A stretch of 64,000 nucleotides of DNA from Uloborus plumipes (Eukaryota > Arthropoda > Arachnida > Araneae > Uloboridae). Location of the stretch: contig JAXGGA010002260.1 in NCBI GenBank assembly GCA_038373865.1, positions 1 through 64,000 on the forward strand, read 5' to 3'. Shown piece by piece: positions 53,690 through 63,529 of this stretch (its first letter is position 1; every line of letters starts with the position of its first letter). The position numbers and the translations under genes were made by a program. The notes below the pieces were generated by a model. The model did not search any database, was not told the origin of the DNA, and worked only from the letters and a program-made list of their open reading frames with translations.

Positions 53690-54418
53690 AGCTATCGCAC
53701 AAAGGTATTTATTTTCTTTAAACTTAAAGTTGTCACAAGAAAGCAAAAATTAGTTAATGAATGTTTTGAATCATTAAAGTTAAGAATTGTAAATAACTTT
53801 TGGCTATTTTCAAACTAAACCAAAATCGACGTCCTAATGAGAAACAGACAATAATAGCCACAAAGTAGCTTTTTTAGTCCTACTGCTCTGCTTTCTTTTA
53901 CTAAAATAACTCCGAAGTTCGAGAAAGTATCTGTTATCTGAAATGTGTACGTCATCGCATCAAATTTGTTGCTTATTTTAAATGACGATTTGTTTTTCAT
54001 TCAATTTTCTAGGATATTGTTATTATTTTGTTTTGAAATAAATTAAAATGAAAGGTTTTACAGGTGCGCAAAAATTAACTAAACGTGTTTTGAAGCATTA
54101 AACCTATGAATTGTAAATAAATTTATGTAAATTTTCAAATTAAACAGAACCTATGTATAATCGAGAGTAACAAAACAGAAGTTTTAAGTTACACTGCTCC
54201 AGCTTCAACCCCTTGCATAAACATAACTTCGAAATTCGAGCAACCATCTCTTATTGAAAGTGTGTTGTGTGTGCGTTACTGCGAGTTTCTTTTTTTTTTT
54301 TTACGACAGCGGTAAAATCTTCTGGCAAACTAATTATTATTTTCCTCCAGAAAGTTAAATATTAGTGAAATTATTAGTTAGAGTGCTTATTATTAATGAA
54401 TATTCATCAGATTTTTTG
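53690..54418. other. AT-rich DNA without recognised genes
   Basis: Shows a diverged internal duplication: GTTAATGAATGTTTTGAATC (53752) against ACTAAACGTGTTTTGAAGC (54080), each followed by TAA.AATTGTAAATAA and TTTTCAAA. No gene. Confidence 0.45.
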
Positions 54419-54465
54419 CATTGATAAAAGGGCCCCTAATAATCCCAAAACACGTGTCTGCAGTG
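54419..54465 (+). repeat. Hammerhead-like stem-loop motif, copy 5
   Basis: CATTGATAAAAGGGCCCCTA, then ATAATCCCAAAACACGTGTC, then TGCAGTG. It has the same block order as the other copies, with a diverged stem. It lies 55 bases before the 5' end of the Helitron at 54521. Confidence 0.5.
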
Positions 54466-54520
54466 TGCACTTCTCATTTGCTATTCTGGACGCTTTTAAC
54501 TTTTTGCACAAAAGTGACTA

Positions 54521-55334
54521 TCTCTATATATATAAAAGAAAGTCGTGTTAGTTACACTATTTATAACTCAAGAACGGCTGAACCGATATGGCAAAAAATT
54601 GGTGGGTAGGTAGCTTAGAGCCAGGAGACGGACATAGGCTACAATTTATGTGTGTCAATTACATAAATAGAAAAAATGTCTTATTAACTTCGCCTTTTTA
54701 CGAAGCCTTTTTTGACACCTCCATGGCTGAGCGGCATAAAGTACACGTTCTGGCAGTTTCCGGAGCGCTGTAAACAGGTTGTAAGTTAGCTCTGCGTTGA
54801 GTGTTATTTGACTTTTTTGTTAAATAAGTTATAAACAAACGCGTTACTTCTCTTGAAATTTATATGCAAAAAGCTGTCAGAAACGATTGCTCATTGCAAG
54901 GATCCCGATGATCCCAACCGATATGCCGTTTGAATTTAAAAGGCTTAAATTTCCGATCCGTCTTGCATTTGTCATGACCAGCAACAAATCACAAGGCCAA
55001 TCCTTAAAAGTTTGTGGTTTGAATCTTAAACATCACTGTTTTTCCCATGGTCAATTATATGTCGTATGTTCACGGGCCGGAAGACCATCTGCGTTGTTTG
55101 TTTTTGCGCCTGATAATAAAACAAAAAATATTGTGTATCACAAGGTACTTAAGTAAATACAGAAACAATAATGAATGATAAATTTAGGTACTGAATTTTA
55201 TTTTATTTTATTTTTTATTTATTTATTTATTTATTTATTTTTTTTGTATTTTCTAATAATAAAAAACTTAATAAATTCAAAAATTTGCTTATTTATTGCC
55301 TTTAAGGCGGAACAGAGTTCGCCGGGTCAGCTAG
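54521..55334 (+). mobile_element. Helitron with residual helicase sequence
   Basis: The 5' end TCTCTATATATATAAAAGAA is followed by AGTCGTGTTAGTTAC. The 3' end is GGCGGAACAGAGTTCGCC (hairpin) then GGGTCAGCTAG. The insertion lies between A (54520) and T (55335), with no duplication. 814 bp; the Rep domain and most of the helicase are deleted. Confidence 0.9.
54887..55156 (+). pseudogene. C-terminal fragment of Helitron Pif1-like helicase
   Basis: The 89 codons correspond to the end of the RepHel helicase, which unwinds DNA during rolling-circle transposition. FPIRLAFVMTSNKSQGQSLK and FSHGQLYVVCSRAGRP match the last conserved helicase motifs of Pif1-family proteins (usually AF.MTINKSQGQ and FSHGQLYVA.SR). 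The N-terminal Rep nuclease, Walker A motif and the rest are missing, so it cannot act alone. The open frame probably continues upstream of the Met (LLIARIPMIP). It stops normally at TAA. Confidence 0.85.
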
Positions 55335-55573
55335 TTAATTATAAAAAGGACAACGTTTTAAAAGATACTCATTGATACTCATTTACTATAAAAATTCACC
55401 TATGTGGGTGTGTGCGTGTGTGCTCACGTGCTACTGCGAAAGTCCGAAAACGGAAAGAAATAAATTTTGACATAAGTTGGTTAATATCAATATTCACATG
55501 CCAAAGACTTCGACGAAAGTAATTATTCCCAGGAAATTATCGATAAATATCGACATTCTCTCAATTTAGTCCT

Positions 55574-55608
<35 letters not shown>

Positions 55609-55894
55609 CGTATACATAATAATTATAAAACATTTTACGGTCCTTATTTAAAATAAGAAATATTATGCACTAAATAAATATACAGCATTGAGTATAATAA
55701 TGCAAAACAAACAAATTAACAGTTTTCATATATTAATTATTAAATATGAGAAAAATTTCGATTTGAAAATATCTCAAAAAGAAAAAAAACACTTATTTGA
55801 CATGAATTATTTTCAACTCTTTCTTTCAAATGGCAAAGCAAAAAGCAAAAAATGCACTGAATAAACAAATCAATTCCGCGTTTTGTTTTCCTGT
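55335..55894. other. AT-rich DNA with an (AT)n repeat
   Basis: Contains about 15 AT units at 55578-55607. No gene. Confidence 0.6.
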
Positions 55895-56000
55895 CCCAGG
55901 TAGCACAAATAACCTTTAAACGTTTTATTAACGTTTTTAAGCGGTTGTAACAACGTTAGTAACCATTTTACAACCTTTAAAAAACGAAGTGTGCTACTTG
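55895..56000. mobile_element. CCCAGGTAGCACA MITE, copy 3
   Basis: CCCAGGTAGCACAAATAACC at the left and GTGTGCTACTTG at the right, where the last bases have been lost. About 106 bp. TA flanks are not preserved. Confidence 0.75.
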
Positions 56001-56879
56001 TAGCAAAGTGCACGTGGAAATGCACTTTGATTTGCATTCACAAATTTTGCTTCACTTTTCCCCGAAACAAAAACCAAAATCATTTTCATAGTCTCCAATT
56101 TGATTCATTTCTCAGAGCTAAAAAAATCACTATTACTGCCCATAAAATTTACAGAAAATGTTTACGTTTCTCTTGTAGTAATTGCTGATGTTAAAACTGC
56201 TTGTGTAACTCAAAAAAATACCTTTAAAATAACCAAATTACAAAAAACCTTTTTGCATTAACGTGTACTCTACATACTCTAAGCATAACCTACTTGCGGT
56301 GAAGTCGTATATTCCTCTTAAGTATCAAGTATCATATTTTGCAAACGATGTTAAACAAGTCAACAAGCGTTCCAAGATTTTTTCCGTTTGAAAATTCCTG
56401 TTGCATAGTTTTAAAATTTCGCTACTATTACAGTTAACTATTATTAATAAATTTAGTTTGAAAAAAAATATTGATTTTACTCATCTCTTCATGTTTTATA
56501 TTTTCAGATAATTTTTCTGTGACTTTAATGTTAATTTACACGAAAGTAATATGCGTAACATAAAATGTACCTATTTTATTATCTAGTTATTTAGTCCGAT
56601 TGTTTGATTTTGGTTATTGCGAGCACAGATTTTCTTTCTTTTTTTTTTTTTAACCATGATCCATGAAAATAGCAATTTATTCCCAGCCACACATACACCA
56701 GACGCATCCTACTAAAATTCTCAGATACCGCAGATGGTTTCGGTAGCGATAAAACACTTAGAAAAATTTCTCATCATCCCCTGTTGACTTATCCCACGCG
56801 CGGCACCCACTTGCCCAATTCAAATTTCGTCGTCTATTTGAAGGGATGAGAAAAATGACACCGAAAACTATATTGGGAG

Positions 56880-57080
56880 TCAAATCAAACAGGGAATATG
56901 ACGCAACAAAAAACTCTACCTGCGTCGACGCGCGCGCCTCCAATCAGCGCAATGAACTGAAACTCCCTCCCTCTCCGACCGCGAGACACGTGGCAGTGTC
57001 ATCCGTATTGTTTCCGGGAGGCACGTGACTAACTGGAAGTAATAAAAATGGCTGCCGTCGCTGCGACACGTGTCTTATAA
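56880..57080 (+). promoter_or_regulatory. CpG-rich promoter-like segment
   Basis: A CpG-rich island in AT-rich DNA with motifs typical of broadly active promoters: an NF-Y box CCAATCA (56940-56946), three CACGTG E-boxes (56987, 57022, 57067), an ETS-type TTCCGG (57012) and a YY1-like AAAATGGCTGCC (57045-57056). An ATG in that last motif opens a 10-codon ORF ending at 57080. A donor-like AAG|GTATAC lies near 57166, and on the other strand CAG|GTAGAG near 56917, so direction is uncertain. No downstream protein was recognised except the broken THAP fragment at 57879. Confidence 0.4.
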
Positions 57081-57870
57081 CAACATAGCTTTTTAGCACA
57101 CCGGGGATATGCGCTTTTTGACACCAATGCTTGCGATACACTATATTTCACCACTAAGCAAAAAGGTATACCTAAAAACTTTCTTTTTCTGGTATGATGA
57201 AAGCGTCTCCAATTACTAATTTCCTAATCTCTGAATCTTTACACCAATTATACTTATTTTGATTGTAATAACTGATATGTCCTTGCTTTTTCTTTTTTTA
57301 ACTTTACTAATTCAGATCCATGCTGAAGATCTAATAAATTATCCTTAGATTTAAAAGAGGAGTATTCAAAAAAAAAAAAAATAAATAAAAGAAATACTCA
57401 CGTTCTTCTTCAACCAGAAATTCAGCAGAGCGTGTCAAGAAAATTTGCAACTACGTTCGTAAGATTTTTTTTTTTATTGCATATTGATTTCCCTTATTAG
57501 CAACTTGACTGCACACATCTATTGACATTGTGGTTGTTAGATAGCGAGTCATAGGAAATAATCAAACGTTTGTATGATATTTCCTAAAGAACGGCCATGC
57601 TTCAAGCAATATCGAAAAATCCATATCTTTTTAATGAAGTCTTATCTCCGACTCATTAAATTGCCAGAACCGAAGATATTAAAAAGTCAATCAACATTCT
57701 TTCAAAAATATGCAGAAGAAAACATAGCTGTACACGTACAGTTGCATTTTAATACTAATGGAGTCCCTTCACGCAACGTCACAGGTCGCGTTAGGTCACG
57801 TGTCAACTAGGAAGCCGATGTAAGCAACGGGGATGAAGCGTTGAAAGCATTACTGAAGAACCGTTCTTTT
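57081..57870. other. Mostly AT-rich DNA; short CpG patch at 57770-57835
   Basis: ORF 57574-57810 has no recognised domain. The patch at 57775-57835 contains another CACGTG (near 57799) and lies just before the THAP fragment. Confidence 0.4.
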
Positions 57871-57878
57871 TCTTAACA

Positions 57879-58170
57879 AAATGTGTTGCTTGTGGATGCA
57901 CTAAGGTTGCAACTGAAGTCAATTGCAAGGAGAAGTTATTTTTCATATTTCCTCATGTAAATAAAGATCATTTAAAAGTTTTGTTCATAAAAATAAAATG
58001 AGAAAACTTACGGCCAAAAAACATTGTTTTTTGCAGATGACTTCGATGAAGAATGCTTTAAGTGTCAAAATTTCACCAAAAGATTACTAATAAAACAAGG
58101 CGCGATCTGTACAAAATTATTTTTTAAGAAAGAAAAGAAAAGGAGAGCTTTAAAGTGTTTAAATGCTTCA
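57879..58170 (+). pseudogene. Broken THAP-domain sequence (P-element-like or THAP gene)
   Basis: The first segment, 57879-58001, encodes KCVACGCTKVATEVNCKEKL and FFIFPHV, matching the start of a THAP zinc finger (C-x4-C then a FxxFP stretch). It has no in-frame Met and ends at TGA. After a good acceptor (TTGTTTTTTGCAG at 58036) the second segment encodes DFDEECFK…KRLLIKQGAICTKLF, matching the end of THAP domains (…DCF…LK..AVPTIF). The middle, with the conserved Trp and the CxxH pair that complete the C2CH zinc site, is missing. THAP domains bind DNA in P-element transposases and in host regulators. I infer a decayed copy; an unseen exon between the two parts is possible but only about 35 bases separate them. 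Confidence 0.55.
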
Positions 58171-58209
58171 TCAAGTCAAAGTGCTGTTTTTTTTTTTTTT
58201 TTGGAAAAT

Positions 58210-58950
58210 TAAATTATTTACCCAAATGTTTTCATAAATTTTACATAACATTGAAATATATGAAATCCCCAGCTAATGCAAATCAACCAACGAAGCTCTA
58301 CAGATAAGTTGTAGATTAATACAGTTATTTTTTTTTTTAATGTCGATGTAAGCTTACAAAAGTTTCTTTTCTTCTTCTTGCAAAAAAAAAAAAGAAATCA
58401 ATATAGCATTTTTAATTCGTACAACTTTTCCTAACAGGTACATAAATATACAACGCAGAACAATAGAAGTTTTTCGAAAATTATATGGAAGAAAAAGTTC
58501 ACGTAGTTTATTGTCTTTATTTATAACTATTATTATTTGTTATTATTTTTATATTAATTTAATTCTTTTACATTTCATTAAAAAGAGCATATTTTAGCCA
58601 AATCTTCATTTTACTACTTCCTTTACTACTTAAAATTTATAGATATAAACATGTAGCATAAATGAATTATTTAGTGTATATGAGTATTTCTCTGGCCAAT
58701 ATTTAAAAGACCTAAGTCTTACTGTTGCTCTGCGGAGAAAATATACTTTAGTTAATATAAGTTGAAAAAAGAATATAAATTTTCTGTTTCAAAGAAAACT
58801 AATTATTTCAATTGTTATTTTGAATATTAATTTTGAAGCATTCATTTTGCTATTAACCACTCTAACAAAATATTTTTTCTTGTAAAGCAATTACATGTTG
58901 AGAAACTGGAAATTTATTTAGCAATGTTTTCATCCCATTAATATGCTAAC
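58210..58950. other. AT-rich DNA without recognised genes
   Basis: Nothing supported beyond poly-T and poly-A tracts. Confidence 0.55.
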
Positions 58951-58961
58951 ATTTTTCTCAG

Positions 58962-59140
58962 CAGTAACGTACATAGACTTCGGTGCGCCCCCTCGCAAGA
59001 TCTGTACATGTCCCCTCTCACCCCCCCCCCTCTTTTTTTTCGATCAAAAAAAAAACCATGTAGTGCTGTTTTTCCGTATTGCATGCCCCGAAACTTGTGT
59101 GCCCCCCCTCCCGTGCCGAAGGGCGCTATGTACTCTACTG
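58962..59140. mobile_element. Small hAT-type MITE (CAGTAACGTACATAG)
   Basis: Ends are CAGTAACGTACATAG and CTATGTACTCTACTG. The 8-bp flanks are TTTCTCAG (58954-58961) and TTTCTCTG (59141-59148), one mismatch. The interior has C runs and CGGTGCGCCCCC / GCCGAAGGGCGC near the two ends. Overlapping ORFs on both strands are by-products. Confidence 0.7.
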
Positions 59141-59149
59141 TTTCTCTGT

Positions 59150-60690
59150 ATACATATAATAAAAAGTTTTTAAAAGCACAAACCTGTTGTATATCGTTGA
59201 AAAAAAAAATCTTTATCGAAGAATTCAAGAAGCAAATAGCTGAAAAATATACATATATTGCTAAAACGTACAGTTGTAATTTAATCAGAAATTATTGGTA
59301 TTAATTAACAAAACTTTTACTGTTTTATCCAGTACTAGTTTATTACTAAGTATAAAATGCATTTGATTAAAAATTTTGGTAGCGTGAAACATCACTTAGA
59401 TACCACTTAACATTTACACTATTTCATTGGATGGTACTTCTATGAATAAAATCTAAATATCCTTAGTTTCGTAATGGCAGAGTTAAAATTTCTTAAAAAT
59501 ATATTACATAAATATATGACTGAGTATATATTTAATGGTTCTACACTAGACAAAGAAAACAAATTATAAAGCTCATTTGATTAGTGAAAAAAAAAGAAAG
59601 AAAAGAAAAGAAAGAAAGCAAAACAGAAGTTTCACATTACGTCCTATATTTTTTCTCACAAAACCATGGGTATTTTAATTGTATTTGCACAATGTATTCA
59701 CATACAAAATAATGTTTATAGAAATGCATATATTTTAGAAAAAGTCAATTTCAATTTTAGCAGAAAGTCATTTTACTATACAAGGAGAAATTTAAAATAT
59801 GTATTCATTACAAAGAACATTTTTTAAAAATAAATTAAAAACAACTTTTTATGCTGTTTTTAGACTCTTAACTGACACTTACAATTTTTTTTTCTAAAAT
59901 TACCTCTCTCATGCTCATGCTAAAAAAAATTCAGAGAGAAATAAACTAATAACAAATATTACGAAGTAAAAGACATTAAAAGTCAACTCTAAATAAGAGA
60001 TTAAAACTAAATCAATCTGACCTAAATCATTATTAAAAAGATTAAACTAAACGTAAGTACTATATTATTAATTACAAAAATAACGTAAATAGCCAAAGCA
60101 AACTAATTTTGATCGGCCACCTCCAGTTAAAACTCAATACGAAAGCATGCTAACAGAGTAGCGATCCCAGCCGACACGTGACATCCACTGTGCGGCCCTC
60201 TAGCGGTGAATTGACTCCATTGAATGACTGGATTTTCTTAAGATTAAATTAGTTTAGAGCTTCAAAGTTAATTAAAGCTGGAGTTATGAATGTTTTAACT
60301 CGAATTAGCAAGTCTTTCCTCAAGTAAAACCATTAATGAACTCATACATACGTTATATATTTATTTACAAACGATATTTTTTTTCTTAGTACTTTTTTCC
60401 ACTCAAGCGTTGTTTACGGTCGTTTTGTATAAGTTTGTTAAACAATGGAAAATTTGTATTTCTCATCAAGGGTTTAGGGTATCCGTCAACCATTATTTTA
60501 CTTTTTTTTAATTGTGCTTTTCATTTAATGTTATGATTTTGCAAATTTCTTTCTTTGTAGTTAATCTACTTTTTGAATAATGGTTTAACTTAATGTATGA
60601 CGGTATAACGTTTAAAGCGTTCCGATTAATTTGAGGTTTTTTCGTATGATATTTATTGTTAATAAAATTAATTAACTGATAGTTCAAAAT
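59150..60690. other. AT-rich DNA without recognised genes
   Basis: Only AT-driven short ORFs. A less AT-rich point at 60150-60225 holds a CACGTG and a CTCF-like motif. Confidence 0.55.
60191..60208 (-). promoter_or_regulatory. CTCF-like motif
   Basis: TGCGGCCCTCTAGCGGTG closely resembles the reverse of the CTCF core (CCAsyAGrkGGC). CTCF is conserved in most arthropods. It is a motif match by eye only. Confidence 0.35.
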
Positions 60691-60698
60691 TTATTTAA

Positions 60699-61269
60699 CC
60701 CTCGTGGGTTCCTTGGGGTCATATGTGACCCCAATGCAATTTCTGTTTAATATATCTTGTTAAGTAACCATTTGTTTTTAATGGCATTTTGTGGCTTTTA
60801 TTCCTTTAGTTTTCTATTCAAAATAATGCTATTATTGTGTTTTATTTTTCCCGAATTGCATTTTTTGCACACAAGACCCTTGGGGTCACTTCCCAGAATG
60901 CCAAAAAAAGAGAACGTTGCAACTTTTGTCCAAGTGAACTGGACAGAAAATGCATCGAAAAATGTCATAAGTGTTTGAAATTCACTTGCAAAAAATCATG
61001 TTTTTTCAGGTCTGTAAATCTACAGTTGTAAATAAATAAATCTACAGTTATTGTAAGTTTTGCTCTAAAATTTAAATTTTTAATGCATACACTAAATTTT
61101 ACTTTGATTGTGTCTTTTTATTTTTATTATTTTAGCATTAAAAAGTGTGTGAACTTAAATAATGCATGTAACATTCAATAATCATAATAAATTAATTAAA
61201 GGAAGCATTGGGGTCGTTTATGACCCCAAGGGTCTTGAGTGTAACTGAAATGGGAGGGACCCACGAGGG
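60699..61269 (+). mobile_element. piggyBac-type element with transposase remnant
   Basis: TTAA flanks (60695-60698 and 61270-61273). Inverted termini are CCCTCGTGGGTTCC and GGACCCACGAGGG (one-base length difference). Subterminal palindromes GGGGTCA-TATG-TGACCCC (60716-60733) and its relative GGGGTC…GACCCC (61210-61226) are mirrored. It is 571 bp and retains only a short piece of the transposase end. Confidence 0.9.
60910..61031 (+). pseudogene. C-terminal Cys-rich end of a piggyBac transposase
   Basis: Residues RERCNFCPSELDRKCIEKCH, then KCLKFTCKKSC, fit the cysteine-rich zinc-binding tail of piggyBac transposases (RC..C.....RK....C..C....C). In the full protein this tail recognises the terminal repeats. 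The DDE/D catalytic core is absent. The frame ends with TAA at 61029-61031. Reading a Met at 60837 as a start would be artificial. Confidence 0.65.
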
Positions 61270-61279
61270 TTAAAAAATT

Positions 61280-61970
61280 TAACTTTTATAAACAGTCGTC
61301 AACTATACTATGCAGCATAGAAAAAAAAGAGATAAAATATACCCTTTCAAATAAGAGTAAATGTTTCAAAACTGCAATCCTTTGTTACAAACTTTTATTT
61401 GTCAAAAACGAATTTAATTCCCTTTATTATTCCAAATTTATCATTATTATATTCATGACATTCCACTATCCCTTCTTTTTATAAAACTTTTTTATGAAAA
61501 CACGGCATGAAAAAAAAAAGACAAAAGTTTAAAAATAAATTAATAAATAGTAATTTTAAATAAAACGAAGTGAGGAAGATAGAATGAATATCGCAAGAGC
61601 GTGAATAAAAATGGTTTAAAATGGATAAGATATTACTTTAAACAACAATAATTCACCAAAATGAGACGAATTCTCGTAATTAATCATCAAAACGTAATGA
61701 ATTGCGTGAATGAAAAAAAAAATGTTCAAAATGGATAAGAAGTTACTTTAAGAAGCAATAATTTGACGTTCTGCAGAAGTCAGGCATCAAAGAATTGATT
61801 TTTAAAATGTGATATAGCCACGAATACGAGTCCTAGTGCAAGCTAACAATGAATCAAGTCTAAATAGTTACTTAATTCTATACGAGTTGCAATTGCATAT
61901 GAATATTTCTGCCTTTGCTAATATCCTTCTGTAAATAAAATTCAACTCCAATTTTATTTTTAACTACAGT
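61280..61970. other. AT-rich DNA with a short duplication
   Basis: GTGAAT.AAAAATGGTTTAAAA followed by TGGATAAGATATTACTTTAA near 61600-61645 recurs at 61706-61755 with small changes, a diverged tandem duplication of about 100 bp. No gene. Confidence 0.5.
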
Positions 61971-61976
61971 GAACTC

Positions 61977-62524
61977 TCACTTATACGCCGGCCCAAGGGA
62001 CCAACAGAAAAAGGCGCATAAGTGAGAGAGACGTATTAGCGAAAAAGCGTATTTAAAGGACTAAAACGCAACATAGGCTCTAATGAGAGAATGAATAAGA
62101 ATGTTTCTATAGACAAGGGATATATTATTACGGTTTGGTAATTACTGAAACGTAACTACAATGATAAAGAGAAAAAAAAAATGTTACATACCTAATTACA
62201 AACTACTAGTTTTAAAACGATTCATAATAGGTAATTGTTCCTCTCCGAACTCTATAGTTCATGCGGAAAAAATGCCTTCCGTGAGCAATAGGCGAAGGAT
62301 TAAAGGGGAAAGTGAAGAAAAATGCTTATTTTTTGCATAAAATAATTTTTTTGTCTGTATTTTACGGAAAATTAGGCCCATAAGTGAAATATTTATCTTT
62401 AGAGCGATGCATAAACGATTGATACTATCATTATTCTGCTATAAAATGTGCTGGGACTATTTAAAATCGTCGTATAAGTGAAAAAGGCGCATAAATGAGG
62501 CGGTGTATAAGTGAGAGTTCACTG
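61977..62524. mobile_element. pogo/Tigger-like element, 548 bp
   Basis: Left terminus CAGTGAACTCTCACTTATAC and right terminus its inverse, GTATAAGTGAGAGTTCACTG, with TA on both sides (61975-61976 and 62525-62526). Subterminal AAGGCGCATAA is repeated near both ends. No transposase ORF. Confidence 0.85.
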
Positions 62525-62906
62525 TATTTTATCAATTTTTAAAGCCTTAACGAACTGAGATATCGTTTCTATTAATTTAATGTATACTAGCCTTTTCTAC
62601 GCATGTAAATACTACAGCAAATATGACTTTTCGACCTAATTCATTGCATTTGCAATTCAGTATATATTTTATTCTCAAAGACTTCATTGATTTTAAAAGT
62701 CTCAAAGAATTGAAAAATTTTTGTTCCGGTCTTAATCTATAACGAAAAGAGAAGTAAATAAAGGAGTAATTTGCTTCTTGAATTCCCCATATTAACGTTA
62801 TGAAAGTAACGTACAATTGAATATAGCTTAGTAGCAAAACAAGTTCGCGACCAATAAAAGAAACTAGGAAAATCGTTCTTTAAGTTTTCGGTTTGCTCAT
62901 TGCCTT

Positions 62907-62933
62907 CCCAAGTAGCACACTTCGTTTTTTAGC
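62907..62933. mobile_element. CCCAGGTAGCACA MITE, fragment
   Basis: CCCAAGTAGCACACTTCGTT matches the right end of the family in inverse orientation, then breaks off. Confidence 0.6.
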
Positions 62934-62994
62934 CTACTTTCCCGTTAAAAATAAAAGAAAGACGAAAAAAGTATTAAAAGTAGCTTAATGCATC

Positions 62995-63078
62995 TAAAAA
63001 ATATCGCCAAGTCCAAAAAATATCGCCAAGTTAAAAAATATCGCCAAGTCAAAAAAAATATCGCCAAGTGAAAAAAAT
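62995..63078. repeat. Minisatellite, about 18-bp unit
   Basis: Four copies of AAAAATATCGCCAAGT with variable A-run length. Confidence 0.85.
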
Positions 63079-63144
63079 AAAAAGGTAAAATGAATATCGA
63101 AAAATTAAAAATTTGAAAGTAGGGTATTGAGATGGGGAATTTGT

Positions 63145-63520
63145 GTGTCGGTCGGTCGGTCGGTCGGTCGGTCGGTCGGTCGGTCGGTCTGTCTGTCCCC
63201 CCCTAATAACTTTTGAATGAACAGTCCGATTTGGACAAACTTTTTTTTGTTGGAAAGATCTCGGCGAGTACAGCTCATTCCCATATTTGATTTTTTGATT
63301 TGAACAATTTTTGGTTCAAATTTGAGCCGTTCAAACAACCGGTCCCGCGATACTAACTTTTTAATGAACAGTCCGATTTGAACAAACTTTTTTTTGTTGG
63401 AAAGAACTTTTCAAGGATACTTCATTCCCGTATTTACATTTCCGATTTGAACAATTTTTCGTTCAACATTGAACCGCTCAAGCATGCTGTCACCCCTAAT
63501 AACTTTTGAGTAAACAGTCC
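63145..63520. repeat. (GTCG)n microsatellite followed by a 146-bp tandem repeat
   Basis: About eleven GTCG units (63147-63189) run into GTCTGTCTG. Three starts of TAACTTTTgAATGAACAGTCCGA follow at about 63208, 63354 and 63499, each but the last followed by TTTGGACAAACTTTTTTTTG-type sequence. The minus-strand ORF with a PTDR repeat is only the translated microsatellite. Confidence 0.85.
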
Positions 63521-63529
63521 GAAAAAAAA

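Noticed and set aside
59008..59304. ORF with a Pro-rich start
   Set aside because: Translation of C runs in a hAT-type MITE and AT-rich flank.
62995..63078. CRISPR-like array
   Set aside because: Four 18-bp units separated only by A-runs; no spacers, and the DNA is eukaryotic.
63105..63338. Minus-strand ORF with PTDR repeats
   Set aside because: The repeat is a translated (GTCG)n microsatellite.
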